Assembly: GCA_945957385.1 (NCBI GenBank)
Contig: CAMFKP010000013.1
Location: 1-64,000, forward strand
Length of the DNA stretch: 64,000 nucleotides
Direction: 5' to 3'
Origin: an uncultured Aeromonadaceae bacterium
GTDB taxonomy: Bacteria; Pseudomonadota; Gammaproteobacteria; Enterobacterales; Aeromonadaceae
Shown here piece by piece: positions 10,735 to 21,607 of this stretch. Made by a program: the position numbers and the translations under genes. A model generated the notes under the pieces. It worked only from the letters and a program-made list of their open reading frames with translations, was not told where the DNA came from and did no database searches. Within the stretch, counting starts at the first letter, position 1. Each line of letters opens with the position of its first letter.

Positions 10735-10763
10735 GAAGAGCCGCTGATGCGGCTCTTCGTTTT
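10735..10763 (+). terminator. Rho-independent terminator after glyA
   Basis: GAAGAGCCGC-tgat-GCGGCTCTTC followed by gttttt. Confidence 0.85.
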
Positions 10764-10856
10764 TCTGCTGTTGTCTGCCTGCCGGATTGGGTTCAACCGG
10801 TCGGGGTGGCTCTGTTACACTGCGTTATCTGATTGACGGCGAGGAGTCCGCAGCCC

Positions 10857-11306
10857 ATGCATTGTCCCTTCTGTAATGCCGATGATACCAAGGTGATCGA
10901 TTCGCGTCTGGTGGCCGAGGGGCATCAGGTGCGGCGCCGTCGCGAGTGTGTTGAATGTCATGAACGTTTTACCACGTTCGAAAGCGCTGAACTGGTGATG
11001 CCGCGGGTCATCAAGAGCAATGGCAGTCGTGAACCCTTCAATGAAGACAAGCTCAGAGGCGGTATCCAGCGTGCGCTGGAAAAGCGGCCGGTCAGCATGG
11101 AGTCGGTGGAAGAGAGTCTGAACCGTATCGAATCGCGCCTGCGCGCCACCGGTGAACGCGAGGTGGATGCCAAGCTGATCGGTAATCTGGTGATGGAGGA
11201 GCTCAAGATCCTCGACAAGGTAGCCTATATCCGGTTTGCCTCTGTCTACCGCAGTTTTGAGGACATTCGCGAGTTCGGCGAAGAGATTGCCAAGCTGGAG
11301 ATGTGA
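10857..11306 (+). CDS. nrdR: Transcriptional repressor NrdR
   Basis: [42 protein letters not shown] zinc ribbon and ATP-cone. Confidence 0.97.
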   Translation: MHCPFCNADDTKVIDSRLVAEGHQVRRRRECVECHERFTTFESAELVMPRVIKSNGSREPFNEDKLRGGIQRALEKRPVSMESVEESLNRIESRLRATGEREVDAKLIGNLVMEELKILDKVAYIRFASVYRSFEDIREFGEEIAKLEM

Positions 11307-11308
11307 GC

Positions 11309-12433
11309 ATGTCACAACAGGATCGCCGCTGGATGCAGCGGGCGCTGGAGCTGGCCGCGCGCGGTATCTATACCACCCACCCCAATCCCAATGTGGGGTG
11401 TGTACTGGTCGATGCGCAGGGTGAGATGGTGGGCGAGGGCTGGCATCACAAAGCCGGTGAACCTCATGCCGAAGTCCATGCACTGCGCCAAGCCGGGCTC
11501 AAAGCGCGCGGTGCCACGGCGTATGTGACGCTGGAGCCCTGTTCGCATTTTGGTCGCACGCCACCGTGCGCAATGGCTCTGGTCGAAGCCGGCGTTCAGC
11601 GAGTCGTCGCGGCAATGCAGGACCCCAATCCGCTGGTGGCGGGACGAGGACTGCAGATGCTGCAGCAAGCCGGGATCGCCGTCAGCTGTGGCCTGATGCA
11701 GGCCGAGGCCGAAGCACTCAATCCCGGGTTTATTAAACGGATGCGCTGCGGATTACCTTATGTCCGTTTGAAGCTGGCGGCATCGCTGGATGGGCGTACG
11801 GCATTGGCCAATGGCCAGAGTCAGTGGATCACCGGTCCGGCGGCACGGCAAGATGTCCAGTGCTGGCGGGCTCGCAGCAGTGCCATTTTGTCCGGCGCGG
11901 ATACGGTGCTCAGCGATGATCCGTCGCTGAACGTGCGCTGGCAGGAGCTGCCGGACGAGATTCAGGCCGATTATCCGTTGCCGGCACTGCGGCAGCCGTT
12001 GCGCGTCCTGGTGGATGGACGAGGCCGGATCCCGGCCTCGGCCAAGTTGTTCTCGCTGCCTGGCGCTGTGTTACTGGCCCGGCAACAGGCAGTGCCTGGC
12101 TGGCCTCAGGCATTAGAAGAGTGGATTGGGCCGAGTGCCGAGCGTGGCAAGTTGGATTTGCACGCTCTGCTGCAGGAGCTGGGGCGTCGTGGCATCAATG
12201 ACATCTGGGTCGAGGCGGGGCGCCAGTTAGCGGGGGCGTTGCTGCAGGCCGGATTGGTCGATGAGCTGATGCTTTACCTCGCGCCCAAGGTATTGGGCGA
12301 CACGGCACTGGGATTGTTGAACCTACCGGAGTTGACGTCGCTGGCTCAGGCGCCACAACTGGTCTGGCAGGATGTGCGGCAGATAGGGGATGACTTGCGA
12401 TTGACGCTGCGTCCGGCAGCAGAGGAGAAATAG
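11309..12433 (+). CDS. ribD: Bifunctional riboflavin deaminase/reductase
   Basis: HPNPNVGCVLVD; HAEVHAL; TLEPCSHFGRTPPC; LAASLDGRTAL. Confidence 0.95.
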   Translation: MSQQDRRWMQRALELAARGIYTTHPNPNVGCVLVDAQGEMVGEGWHHKAGEPHAEVHALRQAGLKARGATAYVTLEPCSHFGRTPPCAMALVEAGVQRVVAAMQDPNPLVAGRGLQMLQQAGIAVSCGLMQAEAEALNPGFIKRMRCGLPYVRLKLAASLDGRTALANGQSQWITGPAARQDVQCWRARSSAILSGADTVLSDDPSLNVRWQELPDEIQADYPLPALRQPLRVLVDGRGRIPASAKLFSLPGAVLLARQQAVPGWPQALEEWIGPSAERGKLDLHALLQELGRRGINDIWVEAGRQLAGALLQAGLVDELMLYLAPKVLGDTALGLLNLPELTSLAQAPQLVWQDVRQIGDDLRLTLRPAAEEK

Positions 12434-12434
12434 G

Positions 12435-13097
12435 ATGTTTACCGGAATCATCGAGGCAGTCGGCGAGATTGTCAGCATGCAGAGCAAGGGGGCGGACGTG
12501 TCGTTGCGCGTTCGCAGTGGCAAGCTCGATCTGGCGGACGTCAAGTTGGGTGACTCTATTGCTACCAATGGTGTCTGTCTGACTGTGGTGGCGCTACCAG
12601 GCGATGGTTATGTGGCGGATGTTTCCGCAGAAACCATAGCGCGTACTGGTTTTGCCCATTACCGCAATGGCCAGCGCGTCAATCTCGAAAAAGCACTGCA
12701 ACCCACCAGCCGGCTCGGCGGGCATTTAGTCTCCGGACACGTCGATGGCGTTGGTGAGGTGGTGGCGGTATCGCCGTTAGGGCGTGCAATGGAGTACTGG
12801 ATTGAAGCACCGCGCGAGCTGGCTCGCTATATTGCCGAGAAGGGGTCGATTACCGTCGATGGGATCAGCCTGACCGTGAACAGTGTGGATGGCGCGCGAT
12901 TTCGTCTGACGATCGTCCCGCATACCTCGCAGGAGACCACGGTGACCGATTGGAAAGTCGGTGTGCGCGTCAATCTGGAGGTGGATGTCATTGCGCGTTA
13001 TCTGGAGCGGTTGGTATTGGGTGAACAGGCCGCCGTGTCACGCCCTGAGGGGGGCGTCACTATGGCTATGTTGGCAGAACAGGGTTTCATGCGTTGA
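12435..13097 (+). CDS. ribE: Riboflavin synthase alpha subunit
   Basis: MFTGIIEAVGEI and internally repeated lumazine-binding domains (GVCLTVV / GISLTVN). Confidence 0.95.
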   Translation: MFTGIIEAVGEIVSMQSKGADVSLRVRSGKLDLADVKLGDSIATNGVCLTVVALPGDGYVADVSAETIARTGFAHYRNGQRVNLEKALQPTSRLGGHLVSGHVDGVGEVVAVSPLGRAMEYWIEAPRELARYIAEKGSITVDGISLTVNSVDGARFRLTIVPHTSQETTVTDWKVGVRVNLEVDVIARYLERLVLGEQAAVSRPEGGVTMAMLAEQGFMR

Positions 13098-13119
13098 ATA
13101 ATGTTAAGGATGCAATGAG

Positions 13120-14214
13120 ATGGCTTTGAATACGACTGCGGAGATCATCGAAGAGTTTCGTCAGGGGCGCATGGTTATCCTGATGGATGATGAAGATCGG
13201 GAAAATGAAGGCGACCTGATCATGGCTGCCAGCATGGTGCGCCCGGAAGATATCAACTTTATGGCGCGCTATGGACGCGGTCTCATCTGTCTGACGCTGA
13301 CGCGTGAGCGCTGCCAGCGTTTGAATTTGCCCCTGATGGTTGGCAATAACGGCGCCCAATTTTCGACCAATTTTACCGTCAGTATTGAGGCCGCCGAAGG
13401 TGTCAGTACCGGCATCTCGGCAGCAGATCGCGCGCGCACCGTGCTTGCTGCGGTCGCACCAGAGGCTAAAGCCAGTGATCTGGTACAACCGGGGCATATT
13501 TTCCCGTTGATGGCGCAACCCGGCGGGGTGCTGACCCGTGCCGGTCATACCGAAGCCGGCTGCGATCTGGCCCGGTTAGCCGGGCTGGAGCCGGCGGCAG
13601 TCATCGTCGAGATCCTCAATGAGGACGGTACCATGGCCCGGCGTCCGGATTTGGAAAAGTTTGCCGCCGAGCACGGTATCAAGCTGGGCACCATTGCCGA
13701 TTTGATCGAATACCGCAACCAGCATGAAACGACGGTGGTCGAAGTGGCGCGCGCCATGCTGCCGACCGAGTATGGTGAATTCGAGTTAGTCACATTCCGC
13801 GATACCATCGACAATCAGCTGCATTTTGCGTTGTGCAAAGGCGATGTCGCCCAGCAGGCGGCGCCGTTGGTCCGCGTACATTTGCATGATTTCTTCCGGG
13901 ATGTGTTGCTCAGCGATCGGCTGGCGGCCCGTAGCTGGCCGATCCCCAAGGCGATGGCCAAAATCGCCGACGAGGGCGGTATTCTGGTCATTCTGGGTCA
14001 CGATGGCGGTCAAGCTGAACTTCTGGCTCAGGTCGAGCAGTTGGCCGCAGGGGCCGCAGCACCCAAGCGGGCCCAGGCATCACGCCGTGTCGGAGTCGGC
14101 TCGCAAATCCTCAAGGCACTGGGGGTCAGCAAGATGCGCCTGTTGAGTGCGCCGACGCGATACCATGCACTCTCCGGCTTCGGGTTGGAAGTGGTCGAAT
14201 ACCTGCCGGAGTAA
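13120..14214 (+). CDS. ribBA: RibBA-type protein (DHBP synthase plus GTP cyclohydrolase II-like domain)
   Basis: [37 protein letters not shown]; second domain has diverged from canonical RibA. Confidence 0.92.
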   Translation: MALNTTAEIIEEFRQGRMVILMDDEDRENEGDLIMAASMVRPEDINFMARYGRGLICLTLTRERCQRLNLPLMVGNNGAQFSTNFTVSIEAAEGVSTGISAADRARTVLAAVAPEAKASDLVQPGHIFPLMAQPGGVLTRAGHTEAGCDLARLAGLEPAAVIVEILNEDGTMARRPDLEKFAAEHGIKLGTIADLIEYRNQHETTVVEVARAMLPTEYGEFELVTFRDTIDNQLHFALCKGDVAQQAAPLVRVHLHDFFRDVLLSDRLAARSWPIPKAMAKIADEGGILVILGHDGGQAELLAQVEQLAAGAAAPKRAQASRRVGVGSQILKALGVSKMRLLSAPTRYHALSGFGLEVVEYLPE

Positions 14215-14319
14215 CTGCCGCGCGCCGGGTTAATGTGTGTGACCCGGCGCACAGGCTTTTGTCATCGCCGTCTTGTGCTAGAATACGCGCACTTTCACGC
14301 CATACAGACAGGATTTCCT

Positions 14320-14790
14320 ATGAAGGTCATCGAAGGAAACATCGCCGCCCCTGAGGCGCGAATCGCAATCGTGGTATCCCGCTTCAACAGCTTTATCAAT
14401 GATCGCCTTGTCGACGGTGCTCTCGATGTCATCAAACGTCAGGGACTGGTTCCGGATGAACAGATCACGCTGGTGCGTGTGCCGGGTGCGGTGGAAATCC
14501 CGCTGGCCGTGAAGAAGCTGGCCAAGAGTGGCAAGATCGATGCGATCGTCGCCCTGGGCTGTGTTATTCGTGGTGACACCTACCACTTCGAGCTGGTGGC
14601 CAATGAAAACAGCAAAGGCATGGCGCAAGTCATGCTTGAGCATGAGGTCCCGGTCGCCTTTGGTGTTCTGACCACAGATAATGTTGAACAAGCAATCCAG
14701 CGCGCAGGTACCAAGGCGGGTAATAAGGGTGCAGAGGCGGCACTGAGCGCACTGGAAATGATTAACGTCCTGAAAAATCTGGACGTCTAA
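14320..14790 (+). CDS. ribH: 6,7-dimethyl-8-ribityllumazine synthase
   Basis: [64 protein letters not shown]. Confidence 0.96.
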   Translation: MKVIEGNIAAPEARIAIVVSRFNSFINDRLVDGALDVIKRQGLVPDEQITLVRVPGAVEIPLAVKKLAKSGKIDAIVALGCVIRGDTYHFELVANENSKGMAQVMLEHEVPVAFGVLTTDNVEQAIQRAGTKAGNKGAEAALSALEMINVLKNLDV

Positions 14791-14801
14791 GGAGTCGCAG
14801 A

Positions 14802-15212
14802 GTGAAACCATCCGAACGCCGCAAGGCCCGCCATTTTGCCGTACAGGCCATCTACCAGTGGCAGATGACCCAGGACAACGTGGCGGATATCGAAGAGCAA
14901 TTCAAGCTGGAGCAGCCGATGAAGGGAGTCGATATTGGCTACTTCGGCGAGTTGCTGCTGGGCGTGGCCAGCCATGCCAACAAGTTGGACACGACGTTTT
15001 CTCCGTTCCTGTCGCGCAAGCTGGAGGATCTGGATATGGTCGACAAGGCCATTCTGCGTCTGTCTACGTTTGAATTGCTGTATCGCAAGGATGTGCCATA
15101 CCGCGTCGTGATTAACGAGGCGATTGAACTGGCCAAAGCCTTTGCGGCGGAAGACAGCCACAAGTTCGTCAACGGCGTACTCGACAAGGTCGTGAAGTCA
15201 TTGGAAAACTGA
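14802..15212 (+). CDS. nusB: Transcription antitermination factor NusB
   Basis: [23 protein letters not shown]...[28 protein letters not shown]. Confidence 0.96.
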   Translation: MKPSERRKARHFAVQAIYQWQMTQDNVADIEEQFKLEQPMKGVDIGYFGELLLGVASHANKLDTTFSPFLSRKLEDLDMVDKAILRLSTFELLYRKDVPYRVVINEAIELAKAFAAEDSHKFVNGVLDKVVKSLEN

Positions 15213-15238
15213 TGTTGCTCGTCTTCGAGAACGCCATT

Positions 15239-15265
15239 AAGCCAGCAACTGCTGGCTTTTTGTTT
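15239..15265 (+). terminator. Terminator between nusB and thiL
   Basis: AAGCCAGC-aact-GCTGGCTTTTTGTTTT. Confidence 0.75.
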
Positions 15266-15293
15266 TATCAACGCCAAATCAGGAGAATCAGAC

Positions 15294-16259
15294 GTGGGTG
15301 AATTTGACGTAATCCGTCACTTTTTTCAGCGCCCTCCACGGCGTAAGGATGTCGTCACCGGCTCTGGCGATGATTGCGCCTTGCTGCGGGTTCCTGCCGA
15401 CGCCTTGCTGGCTGTCAGTACCGATACCTTGGTGTCAGGAATCCATTTTTTTGCCGATATGGACCCGGTGCGGTTGGGACATAAAGCGCTGGCGGTGAAT
15501 CTCTCGGATTTAGCTGCCATGGGGGCGGAGCCGCGTTGGGTATCCCTTGCCTTGACGTTGCCACAGATTGATGAGGCATGGTTGGCCGGGTTTGCGCAAG
15601 GCTTCCTGGAATTAGCGGACTTCTTTCATGTCGATTTGATCGGTGGTGATATGACGCGGGGTCCGTTATCCATCACGGTCTCTATCAAGGGCGTCGTTCC
15701 AGAACAGGGCGCAATGCATAGAAATGGTGCAAAACCCGGCGATGCGATCTGGGTTACCGGTGAGCTCGGGGGGGCGGCACTCGCGCTCCAGCATCAGTTC
15801 GGTCAGGTGATGTTACCGTCGGAGGCGTTGCCCTCATTGTTAGAACGACTCGAGCAGCCAACACCCAGGGTGGTCGCTGGGATGGCATTGCGCGGTGTTG
15901 CCAGCAGTGGGCTCGATCTTTCTGATGGTTTGGCTTCGGATCTGGGACACATTCTGCGCGCCTCCGGGGTGGGAGCCCAGATTGAACTGGACCGCTTGCC
16001 GTTACCTCAAGCGTTGCTGGCGCAGCCGGACGCCTTGCGCTGGCAGTTGGCATTGGCTGGCGGTGATGATTACGAGTTGTGCTTCACGGTGCCAGAGGCG
16101 CAACGTGGCGTCCTGGCGACCGCGTTGGCTAACGCTGGCGTGAACATTAGCGAGATTGGACGCATTGTGGCAGGCGCTCCGCAAATAGAGTGGCTTTACC
16201 GTGGCGAGCCGGTATCGTTGGTGCTCAATGGTTGGGATCATTTCAAGGAGTCGACATGA
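15294..16259 (+). CDS. thiL: Thiamine-monophosphate kinase
   Basis: MGEFDVIRHFF...VVTGSGDDCALL; VSTDTLVSGIHF; SSGLDLSDGLASDLGHI. Confidence 0.95.
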   Translation: MGEFDVIRHFFQRPPRRKDVVTGSGDDCALLRVPADALLAVSTDTLVSGIHFFADMDPVRLGHKALAVNLSDLAAMGAEPRWVSLALTLPQIDEAWLAGFAQGFLELADFFHVDLIGGDMTRGPLSITVSIKGVVPEQGAMHRNGAKPGDAIWVTGELGGAALALQHQFGQVMLPSEALPSLLERLEQPTPRVVAGMALRGVASSGLDLSDGLASDLGHILRASGVGAQIELDRLPLPQALLAQPDALRWQLALAGGDDYELCFTVPEAQRGVLATALANAGVNISEIGRIVAGAPQIEWLYRGEPVSLVLNGWDHFKEST

Positions 16260-16744
16260 TTAAACCTGAATTACGCCGCTTGAGCTGGCGCAATCCGCTG
16301 CATTGGTTAGCCACCGGTTTTGGTTCGGGTCTTTCACCATGGGCACCAGGAACCATGGGCACCCTGTTCGCGATCCCGTTGTATCTGCTATTGCCTGTGA
16401 TGAGCTGGCCCCTCTATCTGTTACTTCTGCTTTGCGGGGCGGTGGCCGGTATCTGGATCTGTGAGTCAGCAACCCGTGCGATCGGTGTCGATGATCATGG
16501 CGCCATTGTCTGGGATGAAATTATTGGCTACGGCATCACCCTGTTTCTGGCTCCACCGGGCTGGATATGGTTACTGCTGGGTTTCTTGCTGTTTCGTCTG
16601 TTCGATATTGTCAAACCCTGGCCTATTCGCTGGTTTGACCAACATCTGTCCGGTGGTATCGGCATCATGCTAGATGATGTGGTGGCCGGTATCTTCGCCT
16701 GCCTCTGTCTGCAGTTTTTGGCACATTTCGTGCTTCCTCTCTAA
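16256..16744 (+). CDS. pgpA: Phosphatidylglycerophosphatase A
   Basis: NPLHWLATGFGSGLSPWAPGTMGTL; VWDEIIGYGITLF; overlaps thiL stop. Confidence 0.95.
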   Translation: MIKPELRRLSWRNPLHWLATGFGSGLSPWAPGTMGTLFAIPLYLLLPVMSWPLYLLLLLCGAVAGIWICESATRAIGVDDHGAIVWDEIIGYGITLFLAPPGWIWLLLGFLLFRLFDIVKPWPIRWFDQHLSGGIGIMLDDVVAGIFACLCLQFLAHFVLPL

Positions 16745-16749
16745 ATCGT

Positions 16750-16791
16750 GATGCGTTGCCAACCGGATAATGTTCCGGCTGGTAACGCATC
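16750..16791. repeat. Large imperfect hairpin downstream of pgpA (18-nt arms, 6-nt loop)
   Basis: GATGCGTTGCCAACCGGA-taatgt-TCCGGCTGGTAACGCATC; no clear T tract. Confidence 0.7.
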
Positions 16792-17167
16792 ATGGCGTTC
16801 AATATTTCATCTTTGTTCCGTTCTGTCGCATAAGGTGCGACATGTTCCCGGTTGAGTCTTTTTGACAAAACAGAAAGAAACACTACCGCAGCTGGTCATC
16901 TTGGTGGATGAAATGGCGAATGCATTTATGTGTCGACTATGATTCTGCCTGGTCTTTTTATGACGACACAATATGCTTTAAATGTGATTTATTATAGTGA
17001 TTAAGTGCATATCCATCTGCGAAGATGCGATTTACACAGCATAACAAACGAAGTAATTTGAACTGGTTTGTCACTAAAACGCAGAATAAACTGCCTCTGG
17101 GCTCGCTCTCCCGGAGGTTTCTCCAGTAAGAAATACGCGGGGGCGGAGCCCCTGCCGAGGTTGTGTC

Positions 17168-18889
17168 ATGTCCTTGCTTGAAGTCAGGAACCTGCGGATT
17201 GAATATCCGTCCCGTCGCGGTGTGATGGCCGCGGTCAAGGATCTCTCCTTTTCTATCGAAAAAGGTGAAATCCTCGGTGTCGTCGGTGAGTCCGGGGCCG
17301 GAAAATCAACCATTGGTAATGCCATCATCGATCTGCTGAGTCCTCCGGGCCGGATTGCCAGTGGTGATGTATTTCTCAATGGCAAGCAGATCTCTGGCCT
17401 TAGCCCGGAAGAGATGCGCAAAGTCCGAGGTGCGCATATTGGCTTTATATTTCAGGACCCGATGACGTCGCTCAACCCGTTGTTCACCGTTGAACATCAG
17501 TTGGTTGAAACCATTGAGGCCAATACCGAACTGCGTGGTGATGCCGCTGTGGCGCGCGCGTTGGAGTTAATGACGGCGGTCGGGATTCCACAGCCAGAGC
17601 TCCGCATCAAGCAGTATCCTCATCAATTTTCCGGTGGCATGCGGCAGCGGGTGGTCATTGCCATTGCGCTATCTGGTGACCCTGAGTTTCTGATTGCCGA
17701 TGAACCGACGACGGCGCTTGATGTGTCGATTCAGGATCAGATTCTTGAACTCATCAAAGCCCTGTGTAAGGAACGCCAGGTCGGTTGCATGCTGGTCACT
17801 CATGACATGGGCGTGGTCTCAAACGTTACGGATCGCGTGGCGGTCATGTATCGCGGCGAGTTGATGGAGATTGGTCCGACGGCCGATGTGCTAGGTAATC
17901 CACAGCATCCGTATACCAAGAGTCTGATCGCCGCTGTGCCGCGCTCGGATGTCAAATTGGTTCGCTTTCCTCTCGTTAGTTATATCGAGGAGGCGGGTGA
18001 AAGCTCCACATTGGATCTGAAGCATCACTGGTTAGGTCAGGCGCAGGATCAGCGTAGTTACGAGGGCGCATTGCTGCGCGTCGAGAACGTGAGTCTGCGT
18101 TTTATAACCAAGGATTCACTGTTTGAATCCCGTCGCCAGTATGTGCAGGCCAATAATGATGTCAGCTTCGAGATCCACGAAGGGGAGACCTTCGGTCTGG
18201 TCGGAGAGTCGGGCTCTGGTAAATCGACGATCGCGCGGGTCATTGCTGGTCTGTATCCGCCAAACGACGGCAAGATTGTTTTCGAAGGGATCGATCTCAC
18301 TGCGCTGAAGAATGAGGCTGAACGTCGCCCACTGCGCCGTCAGATGCAGATGGTGTTTCAGAATCCATATTCATCGATGAATCCGCGGATGAAAGTGGCT
18401 GACATCATTGCCGAGCCGATCCGCTTCCATAAGCTGGCAGAAAATGAACGCCAGATCGAACAGATTGTCGCCGACTTGCTGGATCACGTTGGGCTGGGTC
18501 GTTTGGCTGGTTTCAAGTTCCCACACGAATTTTCGGGCGGACAGCGGCAGCGGATCTCGATTGCACGTGCGTTGGCAACGCGTCCGCGTTTGCTGATCTG
18601 TGACGAACCAACATCTGCTCTGGACGTTTCAGTTCAAGCGCAAATCCTGAATCTGCTCAAGGATCTGCAAGATGAGCTGAAGCTGACCATGCTATTCATC
18701 AGTCATGATCTGCCAGTGATTCGGCAGATGTGCGACCGCATTGGTGTCATGCAAAAGGGCGCACTCTTGGAAGTCGCTGCGACAGAACAACTCTTTACGG
18801 CGCCGACACACGAATACAGCCGTAAACTGATTTCCCTGATGCCGGAGTTCAAGGGGATGAGCCGTGACGGACTGCAAATTGCAGGCTGA
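17168..18889 (+). CDS. Fused dipeptide/oligopeptide ABC transporter ATP-binding protein (two NBDs)
   Basis: Two Walker A motifs (GESGAGKST, GESGSGKST) and two signature motifs (FSGGMRQR, FSGGQRQR). Confidence 0.95.
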   Translation: MSLLEVRNLRIEYPSRRGVMAAVKDLSFSIEKGEILGVVGESGAGKSTIGNAIIDLLSPPGRIASGDVFLNGKQISGLSPEEMRKVRGAHIGFIFQDPMTSLNPLFTVEHQLVETIEANTELRGDAAVARALELMTAVGIPQPELRIKQYPHQFSGGMRQRVVIAIALSGDPEFLIADEPTTALDVSIQDQILELIKALCKERQVGCMLVTHDMGVVSNVTDRVAVMYRGELMEIGPTADVLGNPQHPYTKSLIAAVPRSDVKLVRFPLVSYIEEAGESSTLDLKHHWLGQAQDQRSYEGALLRVENVSLRFITKDSLFESRRQYVQANNDVSFEIHEGETFGLVGESGSGKSTIARVIAGLYPPNDGKIVFEGIDLTALKNEAERRPLRRQMQMVFQNPYSSMNPRMKVADIIAEPIRFHKLAENERQIEQIVADLLDHVGLGRLAGFKFPHEFSGGQRQRISIARALATRPRLLICDEPTSALDVSVQAQILNLLKDLQDELKLTMLFISHDLPVIRQMCDRIGVMQKGALLEVAATEQLFTAPTHEYSRKLISLMPEFKGMSRDGLQIAG

Positions 18890-18936
18890 ACACGTAACCG
18901 GTGCCAACTAACAACAACAGCAACACGGAGTAAGCA

Positions 18937-20493
18937 ATGAAGAAAGGATTTACCAAGATCGCAGCCGCGCTGTTTGCTGCCGGCATGAGCTTCAATCTCT
19001 ATGCAGCCAATGTCACTGTGGCACTGGATGCTGATCCGGAGTCTCTGGACGTCTATGAGCAATTGTCAGGGGGGATCCTGCAGTTTGCCCACATGTCTTA
19101 TGATCCGCTGGTTCGCCTGACCAAGGATATGAAGTTTGAAGGCCGTCTGGCAGAGAGCTGGGAACAGCTGGATCCCAAGACTGTCCGCTTCCACCTGCGC
19201 AAGGGTGTGAAGTTCCATTCTGGTAATCCGTTTACTGCCGATGACGTTATCTGGACTTACAACCGCATTCTCAAGTCAGAAGACTACAAGGGCTTGTTTG
19301 AAGTCTATGAAGGCATGAAGAAGGTCGATGACTATACCGTCGATCTGGTGGCCAAGGTTCCGTACCCGCTGGTGCTGCAAAACGCTACCTACATCTTCCC
19401 GATGGACTCCAAGTTCTATACCGGCAAGACCGAGGATGGTAAGGATAAAGCCGAAATCGTTAAGGCTGCAGGTACTTATGCCGCTACCCATGTTTCCGGT
19501 ACCGGCCCGTACAAGGTGGTTACTCGCGAGCAGGGTGTAAAGCTGGAACTGGAACGCAATGCCGATTACTGGGACAAGGCGTCAGGCAGCAATGTCGATA
19601 AGCTGAAGATTGTTCCGATCAAGGAAGATGCAACCCGTGTCGCGGCCCTGTTGTCAGGTGATGTCGACATGATTGCTCCTGTTGCGCCGAACGACCAGGA
19701 TCGCGTGAAGAAAGCGGCCAACGTCAAGTTTGTCACTGAACCGAGCGATCGTATCGTCCTGTTTGAAATGAACCAGAAGACCCAACCGGCATTTGCCGAT
19801 AAGCGCGTCCGTCAAGCCGTCAACCTGGCCGTAAACCAAAACGGTATCGTCGAAAAGATCATGAAGGGGTTTGCGACGCCAGCCGGCCAACTGAGCCCGG
19901 CCGGTTACCTGGGACATGTGGATGATCTGAAGCCGGGTTACGATCTGACCAAGGCTAAGGCGTTGATGAAAGAAGCCGGCTATGACAAGGGCTTCAAGGT
20001 CACCATGATCTCCACCAACAACCGTTACATCAACGATGCCAAGATTGCTCAGGCCGTTGCCGCCATGCTCTCCAAGATCAACATCAAGGTCGAGCTGAAG
20101 ACCATGCCGAAGGCGCAATATTGGCCAGAGTTCGACAAGTGCGCCAGCGATATGCAAATCATCGGTTGGCAATCTGACACCGTCGATTCAGGTAACTACT
20201 TCGAGTATCTGGTGCAGACGCGTGATGACAAGACTGGTAAGGGTCAATATAACTGCGGTGGTTACTCTAACGCCGAAGTGGATAAGCTGATTGCCGAGTC
20301 CAATGCCGAAGTGGACGTTGCTAAACGTTCCGAGATGCTGAAGAAGATCGAGAAGATCCTGGCAGACGATGCTGCCGTACTGCCGATCCAGTGGCAAAAC
20401 CTGGCATGGGCTGGCAAGAGCAAGTTGAACGTCGACGAAATCGTCAACGGTCGTGACTTGCCGGTTTACGGCAATCTGAAGGTCAGTGAGTAA
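18937..20493 (+). CDS. SBP_bac_5 peptide-type substrate-binding protein
   Basis: Signal peptide MKKGFTKIAAALFAAGMSFNLYAAN; VRFHLRKGVKFHSGNPFTADDV. Confidence 0.93.
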   Translation: MKKGFTKIAAALFAAGMSFNLYAANVTVALDADPESLDVYEQLSGGILQFAHMSYDPLVRLTKDMKFEGRLAESWEQLDPKTVRFHLRKGVKFHSGNPFTADDVIWTYNRILKSEDYKGLFEVYEGMKKVDDYTVDLVAKVPYPLVLQNATYIFPMDSKFYTGKTEDGKDKAEIVKAAGTYAATHVSGTGPYKVVTREQGVKLELERNADYWDKASGSNVDKLKIVPIKEDATRVAALLSGDVDMIAPVAPNDQDRVKKAANVKFVTEPSDRIVLFEMNQKTQPAFADKRVRQAVNLAVNQNGIVEKIMKGFATPAGQLSPAGYLGHVDDLKPGYDLTKAKALMKEAGYDKGFKVTMISTNNRYINDAKIAQAVAAMLSKINIKVELKTMPKAQYWPEFDKCASDMQIIGWQSDTVDSGNYFEYLVQTRDDKTGKGQYNCGGYSNAEVDKLIAESNAEVDVAKRSEMLKKIEKILADDAAVLPIQWQNLAWAGKSKLNVDEIVNGRDLPVYGNLKVSE

Positions 20494-20533
20494 GAGTCCA
20501 GCAGGCCTTGGTGCCCGTTGGTCTAATTAGACA

Positions 20534-20564
20534 GGCGACCTGATCCTGACGGGATCAGGTCGCC
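20534..20564. repeat. Perfect 13-bp stem-loop between the SBP and first permease genes
   Basis: GGCGACCTGATCC-tgacg-GGATCAGGTCGCC; no T tract. Confidence 0.85.
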
Positions 20565-20629
20565 CTGTTACGTTAGTGGTAAGAAAAACCACCCGGTGCT
20601 CCAATCGGGTGAGGCAAGGACACTCCTGC

Positions 20630-21607
20630 ATGTTTACGTTTCTGATAAAGCGGCTGATTCAGGCCGTGGTTGTGATGTTCGTCATCAGCCTGGTGGCGTT
20701 TGCCATCCAAGACAATCTGGGGGATCCACTGCGCGAGATGGTCGGGCAGGGGGTATCTGAGGCTCAGCGTGAGGCACTGCGTGAAAAACTGGGGCTCAAT
20801 GATCCCTTCATGGTCAAGTACAGTCGTTTCCTGACCGGTGTTGTGCATGGTGACTGGGGAACGTCATTTATCTTCAAGAAACCTGCCTTGCAGGTGATTC
20901 TGGCCAAGTTGCCAGCGACGCTGGAGCTGGTGCTGGGAGCCACCCTGATTATTGTCGTGCTGTCGATCCCATTGGGGGTCTACTCGGCTATTCATCCGCG
21001 CAGTTGGTTAACCAAGGTGATTATGGGAGCCAGCATCATAGGTATTTCCGTGCCTGTGTTCCTGACGGCCATTTTGTTGATGTATGTCTTTTCAGTACAG
21101 CTTGGTTGGCTTCCGTCTTATGGCCGTGGCGAGACGTTGAATCTACTGGGCTGGGATTCCGGCTTCTTTACCATCGATGGGTTGAAGCATCTGATTTTGC
21201 CGTCGGTTGCCCTCTCTTCGATCATGCTGCCGCTGTTTATTCGCTTGGTGCGTGCAGAAATGCTTGAGGTGCTGAGTTCTGAATACATCAAGTTTGCCTG
21301 GGCTAAAGGGCTGGACAAGAACAAGGTCTGGTATCAACACGCGCTAAAAAACACCATGCTGCCGGTTATTACGGTGGGCGGGGTACAGGTGGGTACCATG
21401 GTGGCCTATACCATTCTGACGGAAACGGTCTTCCAGTGGCCCGGCACGGGCTTCCTGTTCCTCGAGGCGATCAACCGCGTCGATACGCCGTTGATTACCG
21501 CCTACGTTATTTTTGTCGGCCTGATCTTTGTTGTAACCAACACGCTGGTTGATCTGCTGTATGGCGTGATTAATCCGACTGTCAATCTGACCGCGAAGGG
21601 AGCCTGA
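20630..21607 (+). CDS. Dipeptide-type ABC transporter permease (DppB-like)
   Basis: MFTFLIKRLIQAVVVMFVISLVAFAIQ; TILTETVFQWPGTG. Confidence 0.92.
   Translation: MFTFLIKRLIQAVVVMFVISLVAFAIQDNLGDPLREMVGQGVSEAQREALREKLGLNDPFMVKYSRFLTGVVHGDWGTSFIFKKPALQVILAKLPATLELVLGATLIIVVLSIPLGVYSAIHPRSWLTKVIMGASIIGISVPVFLTAILLMYVFSVQLGWLPSYGRGETLNLLGWDSGFFTIDGLKHLILPSVALSSIMLPLFIRLVRAEMLEVLSSEYIKFAWAKGLDKNKVWYQHALKNTMLPVITVGGVQVGTMVAYTILTETVFQWPGTGFLFLEAINRVDTPLITAYVIFVGLIFVVTNTLVDLLYGVINPTVNLTAKGA

Noticed and set aside
13120-14214. Diverged GTP cyclohydrolase II domain of RibBA as a novel fusion
   Set aside because: RibBA proteins with degenerate RibA domains are common in proteobacteria; ordinary.
16665-16883. 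72-aa minus-strand ORF spanning the pgpA 3' end and hairpin
   Set aside because: Overlaps pgpA coding sequence, no RBS or family recognised.
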